From NCBI RefSeq assembly GCF_013520985.1, contig NZ_JACDTY010000004.1:1-64000 (forward strand): DNA of 64,000 nt, read 5' to 3'. The first letter of the stretch is position 1, and the number at the start of each line of letters is the position of its first letter. Positions 1-7,955 of the stretch are shown here, piece by piece. The stretch comes from Mesorhizobium neociceri (GTDB lineage Bacteria > Pseudomonadota > Alphaproteobacteria > Rhizobiales > Rhizobiaceae). The notes beneath the pieces are model-generated. The model did no database searches and had not been told where the DNA came from. It saw only the letters and a list, made by a program, of their open reading frames with translations. A program made the position numbers and the translations under genes.

Positions 1-159
1 GAGCAGGCCTTCGCCAAGATCAAACACTGGATGCGACAAGCCCAGAAGCGAACCGTCGAGGACACTTGGCGCCACATCGGCCACCTCGTCGAAACAATCG
101 AACCCGGCGAATGCAAGAACTACTTCGCAAACGCCGGATACGCTTCCATCAAAACGTGA
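1..159 (+). CDS. IS630-family transposase, C-terminal end (cut by window edge)
   Basis: Only the last 52 codons are present and the gene starts left of the window. The reading frame from base 1 ends at TGA 157-159. The residues AFAKIKHWMRQAQKRT, then LVETIEPGECKNYF and a final NAGY motif, match the C-terminus typical of IS630-type DDE transposases, which move DNA by cut and paste into TA targets. The stop codon lies only 7 bases before the end of the neighbouring AraC-type gene, so the terminal inverted repeat of the element must be in the short stretch that follows. Family assignment rests on recognised motifs; whether the element is intact cannot be seen. Confidence 0.75.
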   Translation, partial: EQAFAKIKHWMRQAQKRTVEDTWRHIGHLVETIEPGECKNYFANAGYASIKT

Positions 160-165
160 AAGACT

Positions 166-978
166 CTAGATCGGAAAGTCGCGCGCTTCCTCGCCGCTGG
201 CCGGAAGCCATTCGCGGTAGAGGTAAAGTGCTGCCGGCTCGAGATTGTTGGTGTTGCCGGGGTAGCGCAGCACCGCGCAGCGTCCGCCGGGGATGACGCC
301 GGCCTTCATCTGCGCGCCCTCGATCGGCCCATCCTCTACCGGCAGGTCGGTTCCGGCACAGATGTCCATGCTGTAATCGGCCGGATTCGCGGGCTCCCTT
401 TCGGAGCGGAAGATGTTGAAGGTCGGGCTTGTCTCGGGCGACAGGCCGGCGGCCTTGCGCCAGGCGATGAAGCGCTGGATGGTGTCAGGAAGCGTCGCCC
501 TATCGCCGCGATGCTCCAGGATCGCAACCGGCGTGGGCGGCACCTCGCGGATCATCACATCGTCGGGTTCGAAGATTATCTGCATGAGCGTGGTCCTTGC
601 TTTTTCGAGCGGCCCGAAGGCCATGAGCCACGACCCCCAGTCGGGAGACTTCCGGAACGACGAAGGGGATTGTCCGAACCGTTGTCGAAAGGCGCGGGCG
701 AAGGCATCCGGTGCGTCGTAGCCGGCATCCATCGCTATGTCGGTGACGCTTTCGGCGTCGCTCTCAGCCAACCTGTAGGAAGCGCGCTTCAGGCGGGCGA
801 GTTGGACATAGCGATGCACGGACACGCCGAAGGTGGACGTGAACTGCCGGTGGAAATGGAATTTCGAGAACGCCGCAACGCCGCTCAAAGCGTCCAGGCC
901 CAGATCGTCGTCCAGATGCTGGTCGATGTGATCCAGCACCCGTTGCATCCGGGCATGGTAGTTTTCAAGTGGCGTCAT
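166..978 (-). CDS. AraC-family regulator with GyrI-like ligand domain, 3' end clipped by IS
   Basis: A 270-residue protein. Residues about 10-108 form the double helix-turn-helix of AraC regulators (HIDQHLDDDLGLDAL, FHFHRQFTSTFG, SVTDIAMDAGY). Residues about 115-270 form a GyrI/SOUL-like small-molecule binding domain (VAILEHRGDR, EPAALYLYREWLPASGEE). The ATG at 978 is preferred because upstream codons are non-homologous filler. Proteins of this type usually continue about 25 residues past this point, through a final beta strand that often ends LPL. Here the frame stops at TAG inside CTAG (166-169), right where the IS630 sequence ends. Truncation by insertion is therefore inferred, and the ligand domain may not fold normally. 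The target gene is unknown. Confidence 0.8.
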   Translation of the reverse strand: MTPLENYHARMQRVLDHIDQHLDDDLGLDALSGVAAFSKFHFHRQFTSTFGVSVHRYVQLARLKRASYRLAESDAESVTDIAMDAGYDAPDAFARAFRQRFGQSPSSFRKSPDWGSWLMAFGPLEKARTTLMQIIFEPDDVMIREVPPTPVAILEHRGDRATLPDTIQRFIAWRKAAGLSPETSPTFNIFRSEREPANPADYSMDICAGTDLPVEDGPIEGAQMKAGVIPGGRCAVLRYPGNTNNLEPAALYLYREWLPASGEEARDFPI

Positions 979-1310
979 CAAACGTCTCGTCCTGCGTGGC
1001 GACACCAGATAGGCGCCGCCTGACATGTCGCGCTCGACCGATCTTGCGGTTTGACATGGATGGGCGGGTGGCCACCAGCGGGTGCTTGGAGGCGCAGCTG
1101 CCCAAGGCGGCTTACACAGCTTATCGCATATGTCAGCGCCGGCCCCCTCTCCGTCTCGGCTTCGCCGAGCCACCTCTCCCCCATTTCATGGGGGCGAGGA
1201 AACGCTAATCGCAAAGATCGCGACCTTCACAAGCTTGGGTTCCTCGCCCCCACAAAGTGGGGGAGAGGTGGCCGCGAAGCGGACGGAGAGGGGGAGCGCC
1301 GTACGAGATT
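979..1310. other. Intergenic stretch filled by a palindromic element
   Basis: No gene is supported here. The stretch between the AraC-type gene and the hydroxyacid dehydrogenase is largely occupied by the two-armed inverted repeat at 1143-1294. No convincing promoter was identified for either flanking gene. Confidence 0.6.
1143..1294. repeat. Intergenic inverted-repeat element, arms of about 55 bp
   Basis: The left arm (1143-1200) and right arm (1241-1294) are reverse complements apart from small differences. Shared blocks are CCCCCTCTCCGTC, CCACCTCTCCCCCA and TGGGGGCGAGGA. Each arm also contains its own short hairpin (CCCCCA/TGGGGG). Such elements are scattered in rhizobial intergenic regions, resembling RIME- or REP-type repeats. 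It lies downstream of the dehydrogenase (minus strand) and may also act as a transcript 3' structure. It carries no coding capacity. Confidence 0.7.
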
Positions 1311-2213
1311 TTACTCCACCTGCTCCACCAGCGACACCCCATTCAGCCCCGCCACAATATCCGACAGCGCCGGCACGAACTTCTCGCCGTGGCCGGTGGT
1401 GACAGCGGTGGCAAATCCATTCCGCACCGCCGCGCCGATCGGGTTGGCGATGCCTGCGGCCTGGGCGAAGGAGGCGAGGTAGGTCATGTCCTTCAGAGCA
1501 TTGGCGATGGCGAAGCGCTGGGCGTTTTCGTTGCGGTTGAGGACGAAATCGAAGAAGGCCTGGTAGAAGCCGCAATCCATGCGGCTGCCTGAGATGACGC
1601 TGTTGAAGACCTGCGGCGTCAGGCCGGCCTTGGCGCCCAGCGTCAGCGCTTCGGAATAGATGGCGGAATAGCCCATCGAGACGAAATTGTTGAGCAGCTT
1701 CATGGTGTGGCCGCTGCCGGTCGGACCGGTGTGGACGACGCGCGCGGCGAAGGCTTCGAGCACGGGCCGCGCGCGGGCGACCACCTCGGTCGGGCCGCCG
1801 ACCATGACGTCGAGCTTGCCTTCGGCGGCTTCCTTGGGCGTGCGCGCCAGCGGCGCGTCGATCAGCGCTATGCCTTGCTGGGCGAGGTCGGCGGCAAGTG
1901 CGGTGGTCGAGGATGGATTGGAGGTCGAGCAGTCGATGATCAGCAGTGGCGTCTTGGCTGCAGCCAGCCCATCCGCGTCCTTGACCAGCATCTCGACTTC
2001 GCGCGAGCCGGTGACGCACAGGATGACGATGTCGCTGGCAGCGGCGAGCTCGCGCGGGGTTGCGGCTTCAGTGGCGCCGGCCGCGATCAAGCGGTCGGCT
2101 GCGGTGCGGCTGCGGTGCACATGCACCGTCAGCGGCCAGCCCTTGCGCAGCAAATTGTCGGCCATGCCGGCGCCCATGCTGCCCAGGCCGATGAAGCCGA
2201 TGCGTTCCTTCAT
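1311..2213 (-). CDS. 3-hydroxyisobutyrate dehydrogenase-family NAD(P)-dependent oxidoreductase
   Basis: A 300-residue enzyme of the beta-hydroxyacid dehydrogenase family, which oxidises short beta-hydroxy acids with NAD(P). The N-terminal Rossmann motif is FIGLGSMGAGMADNLL (residues about 6-21). The substrate-binding segment reads DAPLARTPKEAAEGKLDVMVGG rather than the commoner DAPVSGG. The catalytic lysine is in GSGHTMKLLNNF. The start at 2213 has a purine-rich ribosome site (AGGAGGATTCTC on the minus strand). It is transcribed away from the GntR gene at 2422, suggesting it is one of that regulator's targets. The substrate is not known; by context it is likely a sugar acid or hydroxyacid intermediate. 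Confidence 0.85.
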   Translation of the reverse strand: MKERIGFIGLGSMGAGMADNLLRKGWPLTVHVHRSRTAADRLIAAGATEAATPRELAAASDIVILCVTGSREVEMLVKDADGLAAAKTPLLIIDCSTSNPSSTTALAADLAQQGIALIDAPLARTPKEAAEGKLDVMVGGPTEVVARARPVLEAFAARVVHTGPTGSGHTMKLLNNFVSMGYSAIYSEALTLGAKAGLTPQVFNSVISGSRMDCGFYQAFFDFVLNRNENAQRFAIANALKDMTYLASFAQAAGIANPIGAAVRNGFATAVTTGHGEKFVPALSDIVAGLNGVSLVEQVE

Positions 2214-2421
2214 GAGAATCCTCCTATAGCCCGCGCCTGCAGGCTGAAGCGGTTCACCGTTTCACGGAAACGGCGAGCCACTTCATCTCGTTGTTGTTAC
2301 GCAATTCCGGACGGGAAAACCGCCCACACTTTTCCCTGGAATTGCTCTGAACTTTCGTCACCTTGCGGCGGGCACCTGTCGATGCAATCCTTCGAACAAG
2401 AATCGAACCGGAGTCGCGCCG

Positions 2422-3162
2422 ATGGCGGAGCCCATGACTTTCGATGCCATACCGCAGGCGCCCAATCTCAGGACCGGGCTGGTCAACACGCTGATTGCGC
2501 AGATCGAATCCGGCGACCTTGCGCCGGGCCAGCGGCTGCCGACCGAGCAGGAGATTGTCGCCGCGACCGGCGTCAGCCGCACGGTGGTGCGCGAGGCGCT
2601 TGCCGCCCTGCGTGCCAGGGGACTGATCACCACGCGCCAGGGCCTCGGCGCCTTCGTCGCCAAGGACCCGCTGCCGAAGACGTTTTCCGTCCTGCCCGAC
2701 GATCTCGAATCGATCGACGAAGTGCTGCGTGTGCTGGAACTGCGCATGGGCATCGAGGTGGAAGCGACAGGCCTTGCCGCCGAGCGGCGCAGCGAGGCGG
2801 CGCTTGCGCAGATGAGCGCGCGGCTCGACGCGCTGGAGGCGGCGGTGCGCGCCGGCGGCTCCGGCTCGGAAGAGGACTTTGGTTTCCACCGCGCCATTCT
2901 TGCCGCGACACAGAATGCGAATTTCACCCGGCTGTTCGACACGTTCGGCAGCGCCATGATTCCGCGCCAGTGGACGCGGCTCGACCGGATGACGGAGGCC
3001 GAGCGGGAAAAATATCTCGACCGCATGCAGCGCGAACATCGCGCCATCCTCGGGGCCATCGAAGCGAGGGACGTCAACGCCGCGCGGCGCGCCATGCGCA
3101 GCCATCTGACCAAGAGCTATGCCCGCTTCGAGGATTTGCGCGACAAGGCCGTTCACGAATAA
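2422..3162 (+). CDS. FadR-type GntR-family transcriptional regulator (FCD domain)
   Basis: A 246-residue repressor-type protein. The winged helix-turn-helix spans about residues 20-80 (RLPTEQEIVAATGVSRTVVREALAALR), followed by an all-helical FCD ligand domain (about 95-235) that usually binds a metal and a carboxylic acid. It lies between the divergent dehydrogenase at 2213 and the Liv importer operon, so both are probable targets. A short dyad CCGT-TTC-ACGG at 2257-2267 upstream of the dehydrogenase, and a stronger one at 7831-7847, both have the GT-N3-AC core expected for FadR-type operators. Regulator-operator pairing is inferred. Confidence 0.88.
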   Translation: MAEPMTFDAIPQAPNLRTGLVNTLIAQIESGDLAPGQRLPTEQEIVAATGVSRTVVREALAALRARGLITTRQGLGAFVAKDPLPKTFSVLPDDLESIDEVLRVLELRMGIEVEATGLAAERRSEAALAQMSARLDALEAAVRAGGSGSEEDFGFHRAILAATQNANFTRLFDTFGSAMIPRQWTRLDRMTEAEREKYLDRMQREHRAILGAIEARDVNAARRAMRSHLTKSYARFEDLRDKAVHE

Positions 3163-3188
3163 GGGGCAAGTCACGACTGATTGCTTGC

Positions 3189-3911
3189 TCATCCGGCAAC
3201 CCCGCCGAGATAGAGTTCGCGCATCAGTGACATGTCGCGTAGTTCAGCGATCGGTCCTGAAACAACGATCCTGCCGTTCTGCATGAGATAGCCGCGCGAC
3301 GCCACGGCAAGCGCCAGGCCGGCATTCTGCTCGACCAGCAACACCGAGGCGCCGAAGCGTTCGCCGATGCCGAGGATGATCGCCTTGATCTCCTTGACCA
3401 GCAGCGGCGACAGGCCAAGCGACGGCTCGTCCAGCAGCAGCACACGCGGCCGCGTCATCAGCCCGCGCGCAATGGCCAGCATCTGTTGCTGGCCGCCGCT
3501 CAGCGAGCCGCCCCTGTCGCGCCGCTTGGCGGCGAGGATCGGGAAGAAGGAGAGCATGGTCTCGAAATCGGCCTCGACGGCGGCCTCGTCGCGGCGGGCA
3601 TAGGCGCCGAGGCGAAGGTTCTCCTCGACCGTCATGTCGACGAAGATCTTGCGACCTTCCGGCACCAGCACGACGCCGCGTCTCGCCATGACATCGGCGG
3701 CGAGGCCGGTGACGTCGGCGCCATCGAAAGCGATGTTGCCCGCGCGCGGCTTGATCAGCCCGGCGATGGCCTTAAGCAGTGTCGACTTGCCGGCGCCGTT
3801 GGGGCCAAGGATGGTGACGATCTCGCCTTTTTCCAGCGTCAGCGAGACGCCGCGGTTGACGATGGTCGGACCGTAGCCGGTGATGACATCGGAGACGGCA
3901 AGCAGGCTCAC
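3189..3911 (-). CDS. livF: Branched-chain-type ABC transporter ATP-binding protein (LivF-like)
   Basis: A 240-residue cytoplasmic ATPase of the HAAT (LivFGHMJ) importer. Walker A is GPNGAGKSTLL, the signature is LSGGQQQMLAIARGL, and Walker B is RVLLLDEPSLGL. A start at GTG 3911 is chosen because GTGA overlaps the upstream ATPase stop (3908-3911) and the protein then begins VSLLAVSDVITGYG, as LivF proteins do. A longer in-frame extension upstream is out of character and overlaps livG. It is the last gene of the minus-strand operon. The name reflects family; leucine transport is not implied. Confidence 0.88.
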   Translation of the reverse strand: MSLLAVSDVITGYGPTIVNRGVSLTLEKGEIVTILGPNGAGKSTLLKAIAGLIKPRAGNIAFDGADVTGLAADVMARRGVVLVPEGRKIFVDMTVEENLRLGAYARRDEAAVEADFETMLSFFPILAAKRRDRGGSLSGGQQQMLAIARGLMTRPRVLLLDEPSLGLSPLLVKEIKAIILGIGERFGASVLLVEQNAGLALAVASRGYLMQNGRIVVSGPIAELRDMSLMRELYLGGVAG

Positions 3912-4630
3912 AGCTCGCCTCCGAGATAGACGTCGAGCACCTTGGGATCGGCCAGTACCGCTTCGGTCGGCCCGTCGGCGATCTTGGAGCCGAAATCGAG
4001 CACGGCAAGGCGCCGGCACAGCATCTGCATCAGCTTCATGTCGTGGTCGATGACGCAGACGGTGATGCCGTGGCCGGGAAGCTGGCGCACGAGCCCGACA
4101 AGGGCCGAGGTCTCGCGGTCGTTGAGGCCGGCGGCAGGCTCGTCGAGCAACAGCAGCGACGGGCGCGTGGCGAGCGCCAGCGCAAGGCCGAGCAGACGCA
4201 GGCTGCCGAAGGGCAGCACGCCGGCTTTTTCGCCGGCAAGGGCGCTCAAGCCGACAAAATCGAGCAGTGCTTGCGGTGTCGGCCATGGGCTCGCGCCGCC
4301 GGTGGCGCGCGCGTGCTCGCCGGCGATTTGGACATTCTCCAGCACACCAAGCCCGGCAAAGGCCATGGCCTGCTGGAAGGTGTAACCGATGCCGGTTCGC
4401 GATATGGCGTGCGGCGCGAGGCCGGTGATGTCGCGGCCACGAAACAGCACCGTGCCGCCGCTCGGTTTGTGGACGCCGGTGACGACGTTGAACAGAGTGG
4501 TTTTGCCCGAACCGTTGGGGCCGACGACGCCGAGGATTTCACCTTCCTCGACGGTGAGGTCGACGCCGGCAAGGGCGGTGACGCCGCCGAACTGTTTGCT
4601 GAGACCGCTAATCGCCAGGATCGGTCTCAC
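3908..4630 (-). CDS. livG: Branched-chain-type ABC transporter ATP-binding protein (LivG-like)
   Basis: A 240-residue ATPase partner of LivF. Walker A is VVGPNGSGKTTLF, the Q-loop is YTFQQAMAF, Walker B is SLLLLDEPAAGLN, and the H-loop is VIDHDMKLM. The signature region reads LPFGSLRLLGLALALA instead of the usual LSYGQQRRLEIARAL. It keeps the key glycine but has lost several conserved polar residues; related variants exist in LivG subgroups, so it is probably still functional. The start is GTG at 4630, with GTGA overlapping the permease stop (4627-4630), which suggests translational coupling. Confidence 0.87.
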   Translation of the reverse strand: MRPILAISGLSKQFGGVTALAGVDLTVEEGEILGVVGPNGSGKTTLFNVVTGVHKPSGGTVLFRGRDITGLAPHAISRTGIGYTFQQAMAFAGLGVLENVQIAGEHARATGGASPWPTPQALLDFVGLSALAGEKAGVLPFGSLRLLGLALALATRPSLLLLDEPAAGLNDRETSALVGLVRQLPGHGITVCVIDHDMKLMQMLCRRLAVLDFGSKIADGPTEAVLADPKVLDVYLGGEL

Positions 4631-5634
4631 TGGCGCGCCTCCGAAGGGGCAGTCTCGCGCTCCGTCTCCGGCTTCGGCTTGCCTGCAAAGAGGCCGCGAA
4701 GGGCACGCACGATGCCGCCGATCAGGCCGTCGGGCAAAAGCATGATGACCGCGATCAGGCAGACGCCGTAGACGATGCGCGACTGCACCGGATCGAGGTT
4801 GAGCACTTCCGGCAGGAAGGCGACGAGGATGCCGCCGGCGAGCGGCCCCTCGATCAGGCGGGCGCCGCCGATCATCACCATCAGCGCGAGGTAAATGCTG
4901 GGGAAGGACGAGAATTGCGAGGGCGAGATGTGGCCGAGGAAATACGCCAGCAGCACGCCGGAAATGCCGGCAAAGACGCCGCTGACGACGAAAGCGCCGA
5001 TCTTGTGCCGGCCGACATTGATGCCGAGCGAGGCCGCCAGTTTTTCATTCTCGCGGATGGCGCGCAGGGTGCGTCCATAGGAGGAGTGGATGATCGCCCA
5101 ACTCGCCACCGCTGCTGCCGTGACGAAGGCCACGACCATCAGGTAGTAGCGGGTGAGGTCGGTCATGTCGGCGTCGAACAAAGTGACGTGGTCGGTCAGG
5201 TCGAGGCCGGTCGCCGCCCCCGTATAGTCGCCGCCATTTGTCAGCACGATGGCGACCAGCTGGCCGAAGGCGAAAGTCATGATGACGAAGTGGTGGCCGC
5301 CGACGCGAAGCGAGGGAATGCCGACGATCATCGCGAAGACGGCGCTCGCAATCGCCGCCACCGGCAGCGCCAGCCAGAAGCCGACGCCGAAATCCCGCGC
5401 GAGGATCGCCGAGGCATAGGCGCCGACGCCGACCAGGGCGGCATGGCCCATCGACAATATGCCGGTCTGGCCGAACAGCACCGAGAGGCCGTAGAGCGCG
5501 ATGACGTTGATGCCGGCCGAGATCGCCAGTGACAGGAAGCGGTTCGAGGGCGAGGCGAGCGGCACCAGCGCGATCAGCGCCAGGATGACCAGCACCGGAA
5601 GCAGCGAGCGCAACGCCTTCGGGGCGATGCTCAT
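4627..5634 (-). CDS. livM: Branched-chain-type ABC transporter permease (LivM-like)
   Basis: A 335-residue inner-membrane protein with about eight to ten hydrophobic segments. It has the LivM-type core (YGLSVLFGQTGILSMGHAAL, then GRTLRAIRENEKLAASLGIN, the EAA-like cytoplasmic loop that contacts the ATPases). The ATG at 5634 is chosen because it overlaps the stop of livH (ATGA, 5631-5634) and gives a start typical of the family. The soluble C-terminal tail after the last helix is short and charged. It pairs with LivH to form the channel of the importer. Confidence 0.88.
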   Translation of the reverse strand: MSIAPKALRSLLPVLVILALIALVPLASPSNRFLSLAISAGINVIALYGLSVLFGQTGILSMGHAALVGVGAYASAILARDFGVGFWLALPVAAIASAVFAMIVGIPSLRVGGHHFVIMTFAFGQLVAIVLTNGGDYTGAATGLDLTDHVTLFDADMTDLTRYYLMVVAFVTAAAVASWAIIHSSYGRTLRAIRENEKLAASLGINVGRHKIGAFVVSGVFAGISGVLLAYFLGHISPSQFSSFPSIYLALMVMIGGARLIEGPLAGGILVAFLPEVLNLDPVQSRIVYGVCLIAVIMLLPDGLIGGIVRALRGLFAGKPKPETERETAPSEARQ

Positions 5635-6524
5635 GACGCCATCCTCGGTCCGCTGGTGCCACCGAACAGGCCGTGCGGGCGCACGATCAGCACCAGGATC
5701 ATCAGCACGAAGGAGTAGGCGTCGGTCCATTGCGAGAAGCCGTAGCCGGCGCTGAAGCCTTCGACGATGCCGAGGATGAGGCCGGCGGCGACGGCGCCGT
5801 AGATGTTACCGAGCCCGCCGATGAGCGCGACGGCAAAGCCCTTCATTACCATGGTGCCGCCGGTGAACGGTGTGATCGGAAACAGCGCGATCAAAAGCGC
5901 GCCGCCGAGGCCGGCCAAAGCGCTGCCGAGCACGAAGACGCCGGTGATGTAGCGGCGCACCGGTATGCCCATCAAAGCGGCGGTGTCGCGGTCCTCGACG
6001 CTTGCCCGCAAGGCGCGGCCATAGCGGCTGGCGGTGATCATGCGAAAGCTCAGCGCCACCACGGCGATGGTGATCAGGATGACCATGACGCGCACGGAGG
6101 CGATGCGCACGCCGCCGACCTCCCAGACCGTGGTCAGCGGGCGCGGAATGCTCTTCTGATTGGGGTTCCAGAACAGCACGACGACGTGCTGCAGAACGAC
6201 GATGAGGCCGAGCGAGACGATGAAGCCGTTGGTCGGCCGCTCCAGTGTGAAGCGGAACAGGCCGCGCTCGAGAACATAGCCCATCAGCCCGACCGCCAGG
6301 ATCGCCAGCACCACCGCCAAGGCGAAGCCGAGACCTGCGCTGACGGCGAGCCAGGTGACGATGCCGCCGATCATCAGGAATTCGCCATGGGCGAAGTTGA
6401 TGATGCCGGTGAGGCCGAAGATCAGGGTCACGCCGATGGCGATGAGCGTGATGACGCTGGCGATGGAAAGGCCGTTGAGGATTTGCTGGATGAAAATATC
6501 CACGGCGATCGAGACCTGCTGCAT
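5631..6524 (-). CDS. livH: Branched-chain-type ABC transporter permease (LivH-like)
   Basis: A 297-residue inner-membrane permease. It begins MQQVSIAVDIFIQQILNGLS and contains the LivH hallmark IGVTLIFGLTGIINFAHGEF, followed by several hydrophobic helices and the loop GRALRASVEDRDTAALMGI. The start at 6524 is the first in-frame ATG giving the family N-terminus; codons further upstream belong to the intergenic stretch after the binding-protein gene. A 52-bp gap separates it from that gene, which fits one operon read 7791 to 3189. Confidence 0.87.
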   Translation of the reverse strand: MQQVSIAVDIFIQQILNGLSIASVITLIAIGVTLIFGLTGIINFAHGEFLMIGGIVTWLAVSAGLGFALAVVLAILAVGLMGYVLERGLFRFTLERPTNGFIVSLGLIVVLQHVVVLFWNPNQKSIPRPLTTVWEVGGVRIASVRVMVILITIAVVALSFRMITASRYGRALRASVEDRDTAALMGIPVRRYITGVFVLGSALAGLGGALLIALFPITPFTGGTMVMKGFAVALIGGLGNIYGAVAAGLILGIVEGFSAGYGFSQWTDAYSFVLMILVLIVRPHGLFGGTSGPRMAS

Positions 6525-6576
6525 TTCAGAAAGAGAAGCTGGCGGCGGGTGGCGCCGCCAGCCTGGGGATGATGCC

Positions 6577-7791
6577 TCAGCTCTTCGGCGCTTCTGCCGG
6601 CGGCTGCTGCATCGAGCAGGAGATGTCGCCACCGGGCGCCGCGGCGCAGACTTCCGTCGCGTGGGTGACCTGATGCGTCGGATTGAAGGTCAAATCGTCC
6701 GAGACCACGCCCTGGTGGTGGAGGCTGAGCAGCGCCTCGACCGTCTTGTCCGGATCGAAGCTGTCCGCCTTTTGCCAGGCTTCGACGAGGAAGTGGACAT
6801 AGTCGTGGTAGAGCAGCGACACCGACGAGGTCACGCCATGCGGCGCGCCGGCGGCGAAGTAGGCGTCGAAATAGGTTTTCGCCTTGGGGTTGGACGACTC
6901 GCCCCAGCACACCGGGACACAGCTCATCGCCACCGGCACGTCGGCCGAAAGCTGCTTTTCCTTCCAGATGCCGGGGTCGACGCCGAACAGGAAGTAGCTC
7001 TTGGCGGCCCCGAGTTCGAGCGCCTGCGGCAGCGCCGTCAGCGTTGAATCGCCATTGTACCAGAAGTGGATGATATCCGGATTGAGGCTCTTGGCGCGCG
7101 TCAGGAAAGGCGAGAAATCAGTGGTGTCAGGCGGATAGAAGATGATGTCGGGGACATCCTGACCCTCGGCCTTCAGCGCCTTGAAATAGTAGGACGACAG
7201 GAACTGGCCGGTGGCGTCATTGCCGACGATCATCACCGACTTCTTCGGCTTGAAGCCGAGCAGCGGCTCGAGCAGGGTCAGCACGCCGCGCGCGGTCGAT
7301 CCGGAGCGCTGGAACTCCTGCGGTTCGGACTGGAAGAGATAGTGGTCCTCGCCGCCCGGCTTGACCGAGTCCGGCGTCAGTATTTTCGCCAGCGTCGAAT
7401 TTCCGGCGAAATGGATGATCTTGGCCGGCTGGGTGATCTTGGCCATGGCCAGCGTGAAGTCATGCGTCTCCGAGCCGAAGATCGCCTGCACCTTGACGTC
7501 GCGCACCAGCTCCTGAGTGGCGGCGATTGCGGTGGCGATATCGGTGCGATCGTCGCGCTTGACCATTTCGAGCTTGTAGGTCTTGCCGCCGACCTTGAAG
7601 CCGCCGGCGTCATTGATCTGCTTGACGGCGAGGCCGACGCCTGCCGGCAGCGTGTGGCCGGCGGAGACGAACGAGCCGGACTCGGCGGCGACGACGCCGA
7701 TCTTGACGATGTTGTCTTCGGCGAGCGCCGGACGAGCAAACGCGCCAAGGCACAAGGCCGCTGACGCGGCCAGTTTCAGAACGGTTTTCAA
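6577..7791 (-). CDS. Periplasmic substrate-binding protein of the Liv-type ABC importer
   Basis: A 404-residue protein with a Sec signal peptide (MKTVLKLAASAALCLGAFA, cleavage likely after ALA at residue 24) and a type I periplasmic binding fold of the Peripla_BP_6 group (VKIGVVAAESGSFVSAGHT, SVMIVGNDATGQ, FGSETHDFTLAM). It delivers the substrate to the LivHMGF complex encoded downstream. The ligand is unknown; the neighbouring dehydrogenase and aldo/keto reductase suggest a sugar-derived or hydroxyacid compound rather than an amino acid. An SD-like GGGAGGATC precedes the ATG. First gene of the minus-strand operon. Confidence 0.87.
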   Translation of the reverse strand: MKTVLKLAASAALCLGAFARPALAEDNIVKIGVVAAESGSFVSAGHTLPAGVGLAVKQINDAGGFKVGGKTYKLEMVKRDDRTDIATAIAATQELVRDVKVQAIFGSETHDFTLAMAKITQPAKIIHFAGNSTLAKILTPDSVKPGGEDHYLFQSEPQEFQRSGSTARGVLTLLEPLLGFKPKKSVMIVGNDATGQFLSSYYFKALKAEGQDVPDIIFYPPDTTDFSPFLTRAKSLNPDIIHFWYNGDSTLTALPQALELGAAKSYFLFGVDPGIWKEKQLSADVPVAMSCVPVCWGESSNPKAKTYFDAYFAAGAPHGVTSSVSLLYHDYVHFLVEAWQKADSFDPDKTVEALLSLHHQGVVSDDLTFNPTHQVTHATEVCAAAPGGDISCSMQQPPAEAPKS

Positions 7792-7830
7792 CTTGAGATC
7801 CTCCCGACTCCAAATCGTTGCAGTCTTACC

Positions 7831-7847
7831 GGGTTGTCATACAACCC
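7831..7847. promoter_or_regulatory. Perfect palindrome, candidate FadR/GntR operator
   Basis: GGGTTGT, a CAT spacer and ACAACCC form a perfect 7-bp dyad in the 164-bp gap between the importer operon (minus) and the aldo/keto reductase gene (plus). The inner TTGT-N3-ACAA has the GT-N3-AC core of FadR-type GntR sites. It could control both divergent units, most simply through the regulator at 2422-3162. This is inferred from motif and position. Confidence 0.55.
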
Positions 7848-7955
7848 TGTAATCTGGTAAATCTTACGAAGAGGGATGTCAATCGCGTTGCCATGCGATA
7901 TGAGGCTTCCCGAAATCAGAATCGTTCATCAAAGCCGCAAGTCAGGAACAGCGAG

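Noticed and set aside
1707..3230. 507-codon plus-strand frame
   Set aside because: Runs antisense to the dehydrogenase and out of frame through the GntR gene; low-complexity Arg/Ala-rich translation.
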